Shown here piece by piece: positions 46,713-57,930 of a stretch of DNA of 64,000 bases. The stretch is taken from positions 99,537,608 through 99,601,607 of the forward strand of contig JAIOJX010000025.1 of the NCBI GenBank assembly GCA_022376925.1, written 5' to 3'. The notes beneath the pieces are model-generated. The model worked only from the letters and a program-made list of their open reading frames with translations. It searched no databases and was not told the DNA's origin. This stretch comes from Tragulus kanchil (taxonomy: Eukaryota > Chordata > Mammalia > Artiodactyla > Tragulidae). Every line of letters begins with the position of its first letter. Position 1 is the stretch's first letter. A program made the translations under genes and the position numbers.

Positions 46713-48959
46713 AAATCAACATTCGGTTAACTTCAATTAATAGCAAGTCTCCAAACTGAAAGTAAAAAGTATATGTAGTAAAAAGGGTGATATTTTCAAA
46801 TAAATAAGTTCAGTAAGGCCTAAACATTGAAGTATTAATTTGTCAATTAGGCCTTCTTCTCTATAAGAGGAAGGACCGAAGAAGCCATAGAGTTCCAGGT
46901 TTAGGGACAGTGAGGAAAGCTCACTTATCTACACGTTGAGAAGTTACTATAACCTTCTATAAGCTTTATGGCTTCTATATTTTCTAATGACCCTCATTTG
47001 ATTATTAGCAAATGATCATTTCATGAAAACATTGTCTACAGAAAAAATAAATAAAAGTCACTTATAATATATTAATGTAAGAATATTTTGCTCTGTCATC
47101 TAAATGTATATTAATATGCTATACTTATAAAGTTAGAAGTTGGACTTAGTAACTGAATAGCAAACAACAATAAAATTAGAATAATAAAGATACAGCATTG
47201 CATCTTATTTTTATCATAAATATCCTGAGCATAACATGTCATTATTATTAATGGCTGCACAATAATGTATTCATTGTATTTACCATACTGTTGGATAATT
47301 TAGGGAATTTTCAGCACATTTTTGAACTGCACAGGAATAAAAATGTGATTAACATTCTAGTGCATATATTTGGCTACATCAGGTCTCAGTTGCAGCTCAT
47401 GGGATCTTCCCTTTTCATGCTGTCTTTCACTGGGATGTACAGACTCTTTAGTTGTGGAGCGGGGGATTTCTTGCTCTGTGGTAGGTGGGGGTCTTTGTTC
47501 CTCCCCAGGGACTGAACCCACATCCTCTGCATTGAAGGTGGAGTCCTAACCACTGGACCACCTTCCCTGATATAATTTTTTTCATAGCAATAGTCAATTT
47601 TAATTAAAATTCAAATTTTTCTAAAACTATCAGTCAATCCAAAAGGAAAACAACCCTGTGATGCGAAGAGCTGACTCACTGGAAAAGAGCCTGATGCTGA
47701 AAAAGACTGAAGGCAAGAGGAGAAGGGGATGACAGAGGATGAGATGGTTGAATAGCATCACTGACTCAATGGACATGAGAATGAGCAAGCTTGGGAGATT
47801 GTTCCATACAGGGAAGCCTGGTGTACTTCAGTGCGTGGGGTTGAAAAGACTCGGACATGACTGACAGAACAGCAAATCAACATTCGGTTAACTTCAATTA
47901 ATAGCAAGTCTCCAAACTGAAAGTAAAAAGTATATGTAGTAAAAGGATGATATTTTCAAATAAATAAGTTCAGTAAGGCCTAAACATTGAAGTATTAATT
48001 TGTCAATTAGGCCTTCTTCTCTATAAGAGGAAGGACCGAAGAAGCCATAGAGTTCCAGGTTTAGGGACAGTGAGGAAAGCTCACTTATCTACACGTTGAG
48101 AAGTTACTATAACCTTCTATAAGCTTTATGGCTTCTATATTTTCTAATGACCCTCATTTGATTATTAGCAAATGATCATTTCATGAAAACATTGTCTACA
48201 GAAAAAATAAATAAAAGTCACTTATAATATATTAATGTAAGAATATTTTGCTCTGTCATCTAAATGTATATTAATATGCTATACTTATAAAGTTAGAAGT
48301 TGGACTTAGTAACTGAATAGCAAACAACAATAAAATTAGAATAATAAAGATACAGCATTGCATCTTATTTTTATCATAAATATCCTGAGCATAACATGTC
48401 ATTATTATTAATGGCTGCACAATAATGTATTCATTGTATTTACCATACTGTTGGATAATTTAGGGAATTTTCAGCACATTTTTGAACTGCACAGGAATAA
48501 AAATGTGATTAACATTCTAGTGCATATATCCTGTGGTTCTTTCTTTATGACTAATCTCAGAAGGAGACTCATATGACCAAAGGGTTTAAGCCATGTTAAG
48601 GTTCTAAACCAGGTTAAGGCTCTTGGTCTGCACAGTCACCTTGATTTCCAAGAGGCCTGCATCCACATGTGCTTCTACCACTGGCTTATGAGAAAGTTTC
48701 ACATCTAGAGGGTTTGCTGACCACAATCACATGGGGGGTTTGACATTCATCAAGTCCCATGAACAAACAGCAATAATTTCCTTTCCTCATGAAGCTAACC
48801 ATCATTCTGAAAATTGCTAGGGAACATCAAGGCATGTGTCCAAGGAATAAATTGATGTGCAAATTTTTCATGCAGACAAGGATGCTTTGATGGCAGGCTG
48901 CTGGACCACATCACCAGAGTAACAGCTGTTTAATGAATGTACATTCAATGCCTTCTTAC

Positions 48960-49080
48960 CCACATCATCTTTTTTATTAAATAACATTTTCACTCACCCT
49001 GAAAAGTAAGGATTAGTTAGAGTTGAGGAAAACAAAGCTTGGAGAGAGAAAAATTATGTAACTTGGTTGAGTCATATAGT
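48960..49080 (-). mobile_element. MIR-like fragment
   Basis: GAGTTGAGGAAAACAAAGCT and ATGTAACTTGGTTGAGTCAT read as degraded reverse-complement MIR. Confidence 0.5.
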
Positions 49081-49469
49081 TTTTTTACAGAGGCATACAT
49101 GTGTTTACTCTTTAAACAAATTGTTATTTGGGGCCTTCTATGCATTGAGCACTGTCCTGGGCACTAGTGATACAGAAGTGATTTTTTAAATATTCCATTT
49201 TGACTTTTATGACATTTAAAGATTAGTAGAATCAAACTCATACCTCCCTGACTTCATTAATTAGAACGTTATCTTATCTTTGGGTTACAAATTATTCCTA
49301 TTAGGACTGAAATAGTGGGCTTCTGGAGACTCAACTGTGGAAATACTTCTTCTGGGAAGATGCATGGCATTTGTTTGCTTCCAGATCACCCATTATTGTG
49401 GCAGTATTGGAGAAATACACATGAAAAAGAAAGACTTTTCAATCTAAACTGGAGATACTGATTTTAAAA

Positions 49470-49472
<3 letters not shown>

Positions 49473-49512
<40 letters not shown>
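49473..49512. repeat. (AC)n microsatellite
   Basis: About 19 uninterrupted AC units immediately upstream of a BovB 3' end; likely polymorphic. Confidence 0.95.
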
Positions 49513-49514
<2 letters not shown>

Positions 49515-49519
49515 CCACA

Positions 49520-49980
49520 AAGGTCCATGTGGTCAAAGCTATGGTTTTTCCAGTAGTCATGTACAGATGTGAGAGTGGGACCATAAAGAAGGCTGAGTGC
49601 CAAAGAATCGATGCTTTTAAATTGTGGTGTTGGAAAAGACTCATAAGATTCTCTTGAATTGCAAGGAGATCAAACCAATAAGTTCTAAAAGAAACAAACC
49701 CGGAATATTCATTGGAAGGACTGATACTAAAGTTGAAGCTCTGATACTTCAGTCACCTGATGGAAAGAGCTGACTCATGGAAAAGACCCTGATTTGGGGA
49801 AAAGTAGAAGGCAAAAAGAGAAGAGAACAGCAGAGGATGAGAGAGTGGATGGCATCACCAACTCAATGGACATGAATTTGAGCAAACTAAGGAAGATAGT
49901 GAAGGACAGGGAAGCCTGGCATGCTGCAGTCCATGGGGCTGCCAAGAGCTGGATACGACTGAACAACTGAACAACAGCAT
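49520..49980 (+). mobile_element. BovB (RTE) LINE 3' end, longest copy in the window
   Basis: The plus strand encodes recognisable BovB C-terminal text in broken frames: VKAMVFPVVMYRCES, then KKAECQRIDAFKLWCWK, later [14 protein letters not shown] text, ending at CGACTGAACAACTGAACAAC. Frameshifts and stops show it is dead. It is preceded by the AC microsatellite. Confidence 0.9.
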
Positions 49981-50439
49981 ATATCACTGCACTTTGTGAG
50001 ACTTGGAGAAAATGAAATGTTTTCAATTTCTTTTTTGAGAAATGAGTGCCTTTAGTTCAGCAAGGACTTCTCCACTTCCTTACCACATACACTTTAATCT
50101 GAATAGAAATGGTTGGACACTGAAGTCCTGCATTTAGAACAGGTTAAGTGGACTACTTCATCATATTGTAGGGTTTCTTGGTGCTGCACTGGCTGGTGCA
50201 TTAATCTGTTATGACCAGTGAGTTTCCTTTAGTGCTTCTTAAACCCATCACAATGCTATGATTGGGATGTGATTAATGTAGACTGAGATTTTCTTAGAGT
50301 GTAACTGCCATACTTTGTCAGTTGATAAAGAGACAGACACTTACCTTTTGGAGCCTTGTGTTCCCTGATGATCCTTCTCAGCTGCCTTAGGTGATATTAC
50401 GAGACATGTGTCAAGGTCAGTTATAAATGTAGTATGATT

Positions 50440-50690
50440 ATTTCACTACTACTGATATCAACACTAGTAAATGAATCATTTTAGTAATGATAATTAGTAT
50501 GATGATGACGATGATAAGCTAATACATCATGTTAAATGGCTTACATGGATTTTCTCATGGGAATGGATAGATGCTAGGATTACCTTCATTTTACAGGTGA
50601 GCGAACTGTTAGAAACTACCAACACTCTCATGATTAGAAAATAGCAGAGCCTAGTCTAATGACCACAGAGTCTGAGGGTTTAAGCAACTT
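50440..50690 (-). mobile_element. MIR SINE
   Basis: ATTTTACAGGTGAGCGAACT near 50590 and nearby text read as reverse-complement MIR. Partly repeated by duplication 14. Confidence 0.6.
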
Positions 50691-52622
50691 TAGAGCTTAA
50701 ATGGTTTCCCCTGCTCTCTAAAAGTAGAGTGCACCTATAAAACCTTCCACAAGTTGAAATGGAAGAAAACACAGAAGCAATTATCTTAGGATACATCTTG
50801 CTAATAGATGCACGAAGTAAGTCAAGATAAAGCAGTTCAAAGCTACAGTGGCTTGATGCAGAGATGAAGAATGTAGTTCTCAGGGAGTGGGCTGATGGTG
50901 CCCGTTTGTGCTTGGTGTGTGCTGCCTCTGTATCAGCTAACTGCAGAAAGAATGTCTATGCTATTTTCCGCTTTTTGCCTTTCTACATAAAAGTGAAAAT
51001 CCTCTTCAGATTTCTTGACATTAGCAAAAACAGATGCTAATGTGGTTCTTTTGTAAAACATGGAGACCTGCAATCCAGTCCAGTGGCCTCGGTTTTAAAC
51101 TAAGGAGATGGAGTCTGAAGTTACAGGAACTGCCTGTAAACCAGGCACTGAGCCTTATCTTGTGTCTGAGTTTCCAGATGTCTAGGCTGATGTGTGGACA
51201 TTGCAGACACCTGCATGTCTATACAATCACTGTTGTCATTCTGCTGGGAAGCATTTAGAATCATCTAGTGAAATGCTTAGACTCCTGGCCTCTGGAGTAA
51301 AATAGAAGGACTGCACTGAACCCCTCTGGTACTTAAAAGCTATAGAGCTTCACACAAACTCTTTCCTCAAAGTTCCCTTTTTCGTCTCTGTAACATGGGG
51401 CTAACTGTAGATACCAGGGGGCTGTTAGGAGAATTGATAAGGTAATGTACCTTATGTGAGTGACTTAGAACTCTTCTTTGCACATTGTATTTGCTCATTC
51501 CAAGTGAGCTTTCAGTACAGTATTATTAACCTGGACTTTGGTAAACAGAACTTCATTATACAGAGTCACTGTAACTTCAGCATGGAGTTTCTCATGGGAA
51601 TGGATAGATGCTAGGATTACCTTCATTTTACAGGTGAGCGAACTGTTAGAAACTACCAACACTCTCATGATTAGAAAATAGCAGAGCCTAGTCTAATGAC
51701 CACAGAGTCTGAGGGTTTAAGCAACTTTAGAGCTTAAATGGTTTCCCCTGCTCTCTAAAAGTAGAGTGCACCTATAAAACCTTCCACAAGTTGAAATGGA
51801 AGAAAACACAGAAGCAATTATCTTAGGATACATCTTGCTAATAGATGCACGAAGTAAGTCAAGATAAAGCAGTTCAAAGCTACAGTGGCTTGATGCAGAG
51901 ATGAAGAATGTAGTTCTCAGGGAGTGGGCTGATGGTGCCCGTTTGTGCTTGGTGTGTGCTGCCTCTGTATCAGCTAACTGCAGAAAGAATGTCTATGCTA
52001 TTTTCCGCTTTTTGCCTTTCTACATAAAAGTGAAAATCCTCTTCAGATTTCTTGACATTAGCAAAAACAGATGCTAATGTGGTTCTTTTGTAAAACATGG
52101 AGACCTGCAATCCAGTCCAGTGGCCTCGGTTTTAAACTAAGGAGATGGAGTCTGAAGTTACAGGAACTGCCTGTAAACCAGGCACTGAGCCTTATCTTGT
52201 GTCTGAGTTTCCAGATGTCTAGGCTGATGTGTGGACATTGCAGACACCTGCATGTCTATACAATCACTGTTGTCATTCTGCTGGGAAGCATTTAGAATCA
52301 TCTAGTGAAATGCTTAGACTCCTGGCCTCTGGAGTAAAATAGAAGGACTGCACTGAACCCCTCTGGTACTTAAAAGCTATAGAGCTTCACACAAACTCTT
52401 TCCTCAAAGTTCCCTTTTTCTTCTCTGTAACATGGGGCTAACTGTAGATACCAGGGGGCTGTTAGGAGAATTGATAAGGTAATGTACCTTATGTGAGTGA
52501 CTTAGAACTCTTCTTTGCACATTGTATTTGCTCATTCCAAGTGAGCTTTCAGTACAGTATTATTAACCTGGACTTTGGTAAACAGAACTTCATTATACAG
52601 AGTCACTGTAACTTCAGCATGG
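50551..52622. repeat. Tandem duplication 14, period 1037 bp
   Basis: Copy A is 50551-51585 and copy B 51588-52622 (1035 bp each), separated by AG. They run from TTTCTCATGGGAATGGATAG to GTAACTTCAGCATGG. The only difference noticed is TTTTTCGTCTC against TTTTTCTTCTC (near 51382/52419). Confidence 0.94.
51268..51445 (+). mobile_element. MIR SINE
   Basis: AGACTCCTGGCCTCTGGAGT, CTTTCCTCAAAGTTCCCTTT and AACATGGGGCTAACTGTAGA follow MIR order. Repeated at 52305-52482. Confidence 0.75.
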
Positions 52623-53475
52623 CTCTACTAGGGTTAAAAGATATCCACTAAAGCAGCTGAACCTGGTAGCATGCTGGGTTGATCTAATTCAATGAGCCTA
52701 TAAAGCAGATATGAGCTATGCCTCCCCCTCTAGGTTTATAAATTGAATCTGCTCTCTCTAATATCATCAGAGTTTACCCTCAAAGGCAGGGGAACACTGC
52801 AATTGTAAATTACAGCTGAGAAGAAGAAAAGGCCACCATATTGGAAATAAATGTCAGAAAAATCCCAGAAGCCTTTTATTAAATTGATAAAGAAAAGTTT
52901 TCTCTATGAATGTTTAGAGGAGTACGTTAGAAATACAGTAGTCCATGAAAAGTGTTGGAAAGACACTTTGGAGAGACATCCATATATGCATAGGAAATTG
53001 CTAAACAGATTATTTTTGGAGGTGTATTATGAGTCCTTACACTTTTACACCCTCAGAAAGCCTTTTAGCATTTCCTTGAAGGTTGTCAGAACTCTGGTGT
53101 CAAGCTTTTGAGCTGTTTGCAGTGTCATACAGGTGAGAGATTCACTGGCTGAAACCCCTCTTCCCATAAATCACGGTGTTCTGGTGCATATCATCTCCTC
53201 AACTTCAGAGCAATTATTAACCACTTAGAGACACACTTCAGCAATCCAAAAAGAAGGATTAATACAAAAATATCATGGGGAAAGTGAAAATTGAGTTCTT
53301 GTGAAATGCATAATCCCTTGGGGACCCTTTTATGTCCCATCTTTTAAGTATCTATGTTTTTCATCAACCCTCCCATCTACTTCCATTGCCAAGGGAGGCA
53401 TACATGATGTGAGTGCTGAAGCTGAAAATCTTGGGTTTCTACCAATAGCAATATTATGGCATCCGTATTGTGTCC
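52623..53475 (-). other. KCNIP4 intron, no exon established
   Basis: Contains an 86-codon plus-strand open frame at 52851-53111 with no recognised domain. No repeats recognised. Confidence 0.4.
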
Positions 53476-53490
53476 AAAGACTCTTCTTTC

Positions 53491-53824
53491 GGGCTTCCCC
53501 TGGTGGTCCAGTGGGTAAGGACACCGCCTTGCAGTGCAAGGGGCACCGGTTCAAGCCCTGGCCTGGGAAGATCCCACGTGCCGCAGAGCGGCTGGACTGA
53601 TGTGTCCAATCACCGAGTCGGAGCTCTGGAGCGCAAGCGCCCAGAGCCAGTGCTCTGCAACGACAGATGCCACCGCGATGGGAGGCCCACAGGAGCCAAG
53701 GAACGAAGACGAATGAAAATAGAGAAATGAAAGACCAATAGAAGTGGCCCGCCCACTCCCCTCCTTCCCCAACCCGAGCCCCGCCCAAAGTAAATAAATA
53801 AATAAATCTTTAAAAAAAAAAAAA
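53491..53824 (+). mobile_element. T+ type SINE, full length with GC-rich tail
   Basis: Full-length member: head GGGCTTCCCCTGGTGGTCCA, B box near GGTTCAAGCC, a body with TGGGAGGCCCACAGGAGCCA, a GC-rich segment (about 53745-53790) and a tail AATAAATAAATAAATCTTT followed by poly(A). AAAGACTCTTCTTTC flanks it exactly (53476-53490 and 53825-53839), a 15-bp target-site duplication. AATAAA plus a TCTTT Pol III terminator before the A-run defines a T+ SINE. The perfect duplication and long A-run point to recent insertion. Open frames on both strands are repeat-derived. Confidence 0.95.
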
Positions 53825-53839
53825 AAAGACTCTTCTTTC

Positions 53840-54367
53840 AGTTCTTTCTGACAAAGGAAGTAGACAACAGCTCTTTGATGAGCTGCACAGCATATTCTGG
53901 GCAAAACAAAGACTGGACACTGGGCATTGGACAAGAGAAGAAAAAGAGGGAGACTAAGATCATTCATCCCAACTAAGTAGAGCATCTCATCCTTTTAGCA
54001 AGAATTGATAACAAGCAAGATGGCAATTCTTAGAGGGAGTTATCTTCTTAAGCAGCACAATTATCAGAAAACACACTTTAAGTGCCCAGGTATGAGTTCA
54101 TAAGGAGAGACCAGAAAGCATCTTAAACACTTAGAAGAATATGTAGAAATAACCCATGAGATACACCCAAAGGCAAATGATGAATTAGACAAGGCAAGAA
54201 CATGTGTCCCTGTGATTCTTAAGGAAAAACATGTTTCTTCTGAGTCTCCATTTCTAACACAGAATTCCTAAAACTATGATAGAGAGAAAGGTATCTCTTT
54301 TTATGTTAATGAGATAATTTTTGGACACCACCCAGGGATGGGAGATGGTTGCCAGGGGAGTCAACCA
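53840..54367 (-). other. KCNIP4 intron, no exon seen
   Basis: Short unique segment between two SINEs; nothing recognised. Confidence 0.4.
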
Positions 54368-54618
54368 GGGCTTCCCTGGTGGTCCAGTGGGTAAAGAGTC
54401 ACCTTGCCTGCAAGGGTCACGGGTTCGATCCCTAGCCTCCAGAAGATCCCACGTGCCGTTGAGCGACTGGACCAGTGTGTCCAATTACCAGCCACCAGCG
54501 CTCTGCAGTGCATGCGCCCAGAGCCAGTGCTGTGCAGTGAGAGAGGCCACTGTAATGGGGGGCCCACACAGGCCAAAGAATAAAGATGGATAATAAATAA
54601 ATTAAAAAAAAATAAAAG
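54368..54618 (+). mobile_element. tRNA-derived T+ type SINE, short-tail form
   Basis: Head GGCTTCCCTGGTGGTCCAGT, B box GGGTTCGATCC, body with GGCCCACACAGGCCAAAGAA (as in the copy at 356), and an AATAAATAAATT A-rich tail without a GC-rich segment. No clear target-site duplication was recognised. Confidence 0.88.
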
Positions 54619-54639
54619 AGGCCAAAATTTAAAAAGAAA

Positions 54640-56928
54640 AAAAGAACTTTCATTCCCACCTCCATGACCTCTAAGAGGGACTGGAAGTTTAATTTAATCA
54701 CCAATGTATAATGATGTAGGCAACCATGCCTATACCATGAATTCTCCAAAAAACCCCCAAAGGACAAGTTCAGAGAATTTCTGGGTTGGTGAACACATTG
54801 AGATCTGGGAAGTGGAATGCTTGAAGACATATTTAAAATTCATCTGAGGACTTAACTGTATACATAATATTGTATGTATTTGTTAATACCTAAGTGAATT
54901 TAGTCATAAACTATGAAGTTCTTATTTTGAGTATAAATTCCATTGCTTATTGAATATTTACAATTTTACAAAGTCATAACTTAAAAATCTTAAAACTACT
55001 TTCATAATATCACATGGAGTCCATCTACTTATAATATTTAAACTTCTGGTGACTTGCATGCCCCCAGATCAGATATAAAGTCTCTTTATGGAAGGATGCC
55101 TGAGCAAGTTGTATTTTTGTTTGATCATGTTATATGCTATAGCTGTATCATAATTGTTTGTATATAGTTAACATCTGGGAAATTGACTTTCATCTTCTTA
55201 GTTCTCAAGGTGTGAATATATCAGGTTGAGTAAGAGTATAATAATCTCATAGCCAAGACAATTTTTATCCTCGGAGATAAAAAATGTTCTCCATTCATTA
55301 GTTGATTAAATTGTGAAAACAAAACATCCCACCACCTCCAGGAGAATGAATTTCAAAAGATAGATGACGTGAATTTACTGATACAATAAAGGTGATGGAT
55401 GGAGACTCTGATTCTCAGAGACATAGAATTGGGAAGCCTGACTGTCTTCACCTATTATTCCACCCTGTTGAATATGTAATCCAATTGGAAAAGAATAGGT
55501 TCTTGTAAATGAAATTTCCACTCTCCACTTCTTTTATTTGAAATGGGGCTTGCTCTGAAGAGTCACTCTCTTAGTTACCCGACAATTTAAAGATGGCTCC
55601 ATATTCTACAACTGAATGAGAAATTTCAAAATCTACATGGTGCAATGCCACAACTGGTTCTGCTCTTCTCACTGGACTCTGCGTGTGGACTTCTTTGCTT
55701 CCTTTAGACATGATGAGTATCTTGAAGGCAGGGACTAATGCTTAGAGGTCAGCAATTTTTAGAACAGAGTGTGTTACCAACATCTCTCCTAAATAGATAA
55801 ATACTCAATTCTTAGCTTTTCAAAAAATTAGAAAGTAAACTTGCTCTGACAGTTTCCTCCAAAGCTCCTGTCCAAACTTTTAGAAGCCCCCGTACTCCTA
55901 AACATTAATTCTCCCTGTAATTCTTCTGCTCTCTTCTATCCAGTTGTGCTGACAGGCATTTCTGATGTCTTGTGCTGTGTTATTCAAGGTCATCACTTTC
56001 TATTACCTACATCTCTGTCCATGGACTTTTGAGATCAAAATCTTGGCTCCACTTCCCAATCCTTGTGACCATGTATAATCACAGAAATTAAGGGGAGACC
56101 ACCAGGGTCAAGAGAAAACCTTTCTTACTTTAATAAAAATTTTAAAAACCTTACTGTATTTAACAATTAAGTTGTTAAAAAACTCATTTATAAGTAATAG
56201 GATTAGGCCTTCAATTTTCAGAGTACACAGGCTGATTGCTAAGAACTAAAACTAGCTTTAAATTTCTAATATTGCAAGGTGTTTGAGCCCTTAGTGAGTC
56301 ATTTATTCTTAGTGTGTTTCCTCATCTGTAATGTAATCTTTAAGAAATGCTGATATCATAGGGAAATAACAGAAGTGAGAATTAAAATAGATAATGTATG
56401 AAAAAGGAAAAAAAACCTGAATAAAACCAATGTTAGGCATTTTGCTGCTTTTGAAGCTCTCATTAAGAACTTTCTGCCTTCCCTGAATAGACTCAATGGG
56501 GCTCAAGTGATTAAATATGACTTTCAGATTAGAAAAAGAAATAGTGGAGAAAAACTTTCCTACATATATTGGAAATGAGATGAGTGCTAGTTGATACTCA
56601 AGATTTAGCTCAGCTGCTTAAGTGTGGAGATGTAGGCACATTCTCAGCCCCACGAGGTTGTATCGTCACCCAGGATGAAGGAGAAATATAAGGTATGAGG
56701 CACATTCTCTCCTCACCTCCAGCTCTATTACCTGTGTGGAAGAGGGAAGTATTATGTGAGAGTTACAGCCAAAACAGAAACCAAAAAATAGGCTCAGGTT
56801 TCAATAATTGTACTAACAATCATTGAAATGTCCCAAGACTCTTAGTCCCAATCTATAAAATGTGAAAAGTAGTAGCATTTTATAGTGAAGAAATGTTAAC
56901 ACATTGATATTATGTATATAAAGACAAT
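54640..56928 (-). other. KCNIP4 intron, no exon seen
   Basis: The longest repeat-poor stretch in the window (about 2.3 kb). It contains no recognised SINE, LINE, exon or RNA gene; a minus-strand open frame at 56309-56506 has no support. Confidence 0.45.
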
Positions 56929-57060
56929 AGGACTATTATAAGAATTCAACAAATGTTGATTTCTTTTCACATTCTCTTTTCAGGTCTCTTATGTTGATTC
57001 TATTAAATGAAGTTGCCCCAATTTTGCAGGAAAAGACCTCCCAGAATACAGAGTTGTTTG

Positions 57061-57212
57061 TTTACTTACTTAGTTGTGCCAGCTCTTAGCTGTGACACTT
57101 GTGATTTTAGTTGTGGCCTGTGAGATCCAGTTCCCTGATCAAGAGATCAAACCTGAGCCCCCTGCATTAGTAACACAGAGTCTTAGCCATCGGACCATCA
57201 GGGAAGTTCCCT
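57061..57212 (-). mobile_element. Bov-tA-like SINE
   Basis: Reverse-complement SINE with tail at left (ACTTACTTAGTTGTGCCAGC) and head CCATCGGACCATCAGGGAAG at right. AGAGTTRTTTG at 57050-57060 and 57213-57223 is a target-site duplication with one mismatch. Repeated at about 58100-58253. Confidence 0.85.
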
Positions 57213-57230
57213 AGAGTTATTTGATACAAA

Positions 57231-57425
57231 AAGTGAAGTGTGAAAGTGTTAGTTGCTTGGTCACAACTCTTTGCAACCCCATGAACTGTAGTGTCCATGG
57301 AATTCTCCAGGCAAGATTAATGGAGTGAGTGGTGATTCCCTTCTCTAGGGTATCTTCCCAACCCAGGGATCGAACTCTGGTTTCTTGAATTGCAGGAAGA
57401 TTCTTTGCTTTTCGAGCCACCAAAT
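57231..57425 (-). mobile_element. BovA2 SINE
   Basis: Reverse-complement BovA2: AGTTGCTTGGTCACAACTCT, CATGGAATTCTCCAGGCAAG, AACCCAGGGATCGAACTCTG and the degraded head at right. Repeated at about 58272-58468. Confidence 0.9.
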
Positions 57426-57479
57426 AATCCCTAAATTTTGGAGTCTTTGAAAAAGGAATTTCCCCACTTTATGCAAAAA

Positions 57480-57930
57480 AGTGTTCATTTAGTTGATTCA
57501 TTGTCAATTGCAACAGTTATGTTCTATAAGATCTCAAAACCATTTGAGGAAAAACAGACCAAAGTGCCCAGAGAACAGGCCTCTGTATCAGTTTCTGATT
57601 GATACTGTATATCAATACTGCGAACTTGGTAATGTAGAACAACGCAAGTCTCTTACCTCACAGTTCTGTGAGGAAAGGTCTCTCATGGCTTGGCTGTATT
57701 CTCCACTCAGGGTCTCACACAGGAAATGTTGGCTGACTCTGGTTCTCACCTGCACCTCACAATCCTCTTCTAAGCTCATTCATATAGATGGTAGGCAGAA
57801 TGCAGTTTCTTTTTGTTCTAGGACTGAGGTCCCTGCTTCTTTGCAGGCTACTAGCCAGTGGCCTCTGTTCTTTTTTTTTTCTTTTCATGTAAGTTCCTTC
57901 AAGTCAGCAAAAGCATGTTAAGGCTCTTTC
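57480..57930 (+). mobile_element. Old interspersed repeat, family not named
   Basis: The stretch with CCTCACAGTTCTGTGAGGAA, GGCAGAATGCAGTTTCTTTT and GTTCTAGGACTGAGGTCCCT resembles a common old mammalian repeat. It produces a 142-codon plus-strand open frame (57493-57921, again at 58534-58962) that I do not regard as a gene: it ends in a run of Phe encoded by T-tracts and matches no domain. Confidence 0.45.

Larger units (their letters stand above)
46206..48529. repeat. Tandem duplication 13, period 1160-1161 bp
   Basis: Copy A is 46206-47369 and copy B 47367-48529, from TATTTGGCTACATCAGGTCT to TAGTGCATATAT. The copies share a TAT microhomology at the junction. A visible difference is AAAAAGGGTGAT against AAAAGGATGAT. 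The unit starts inside a SINE. Confidence 0.93.

Noticed and set aside
53330..53985. Overlapping open frames of up to 152 codons on both strands
   Set aside because: They are produced by the T+ SINE at 53491 and its flanks. Similar frames occur at the copies at 7768, 29865, 54368 and 61577.
57493..57921. 142-codon open frame, present twice, as a gene
   Set aside because: It overlaps repeat-like sequence, has no domain, ends in T-tract-encoded Phe and appears twice only because of the false duplication.
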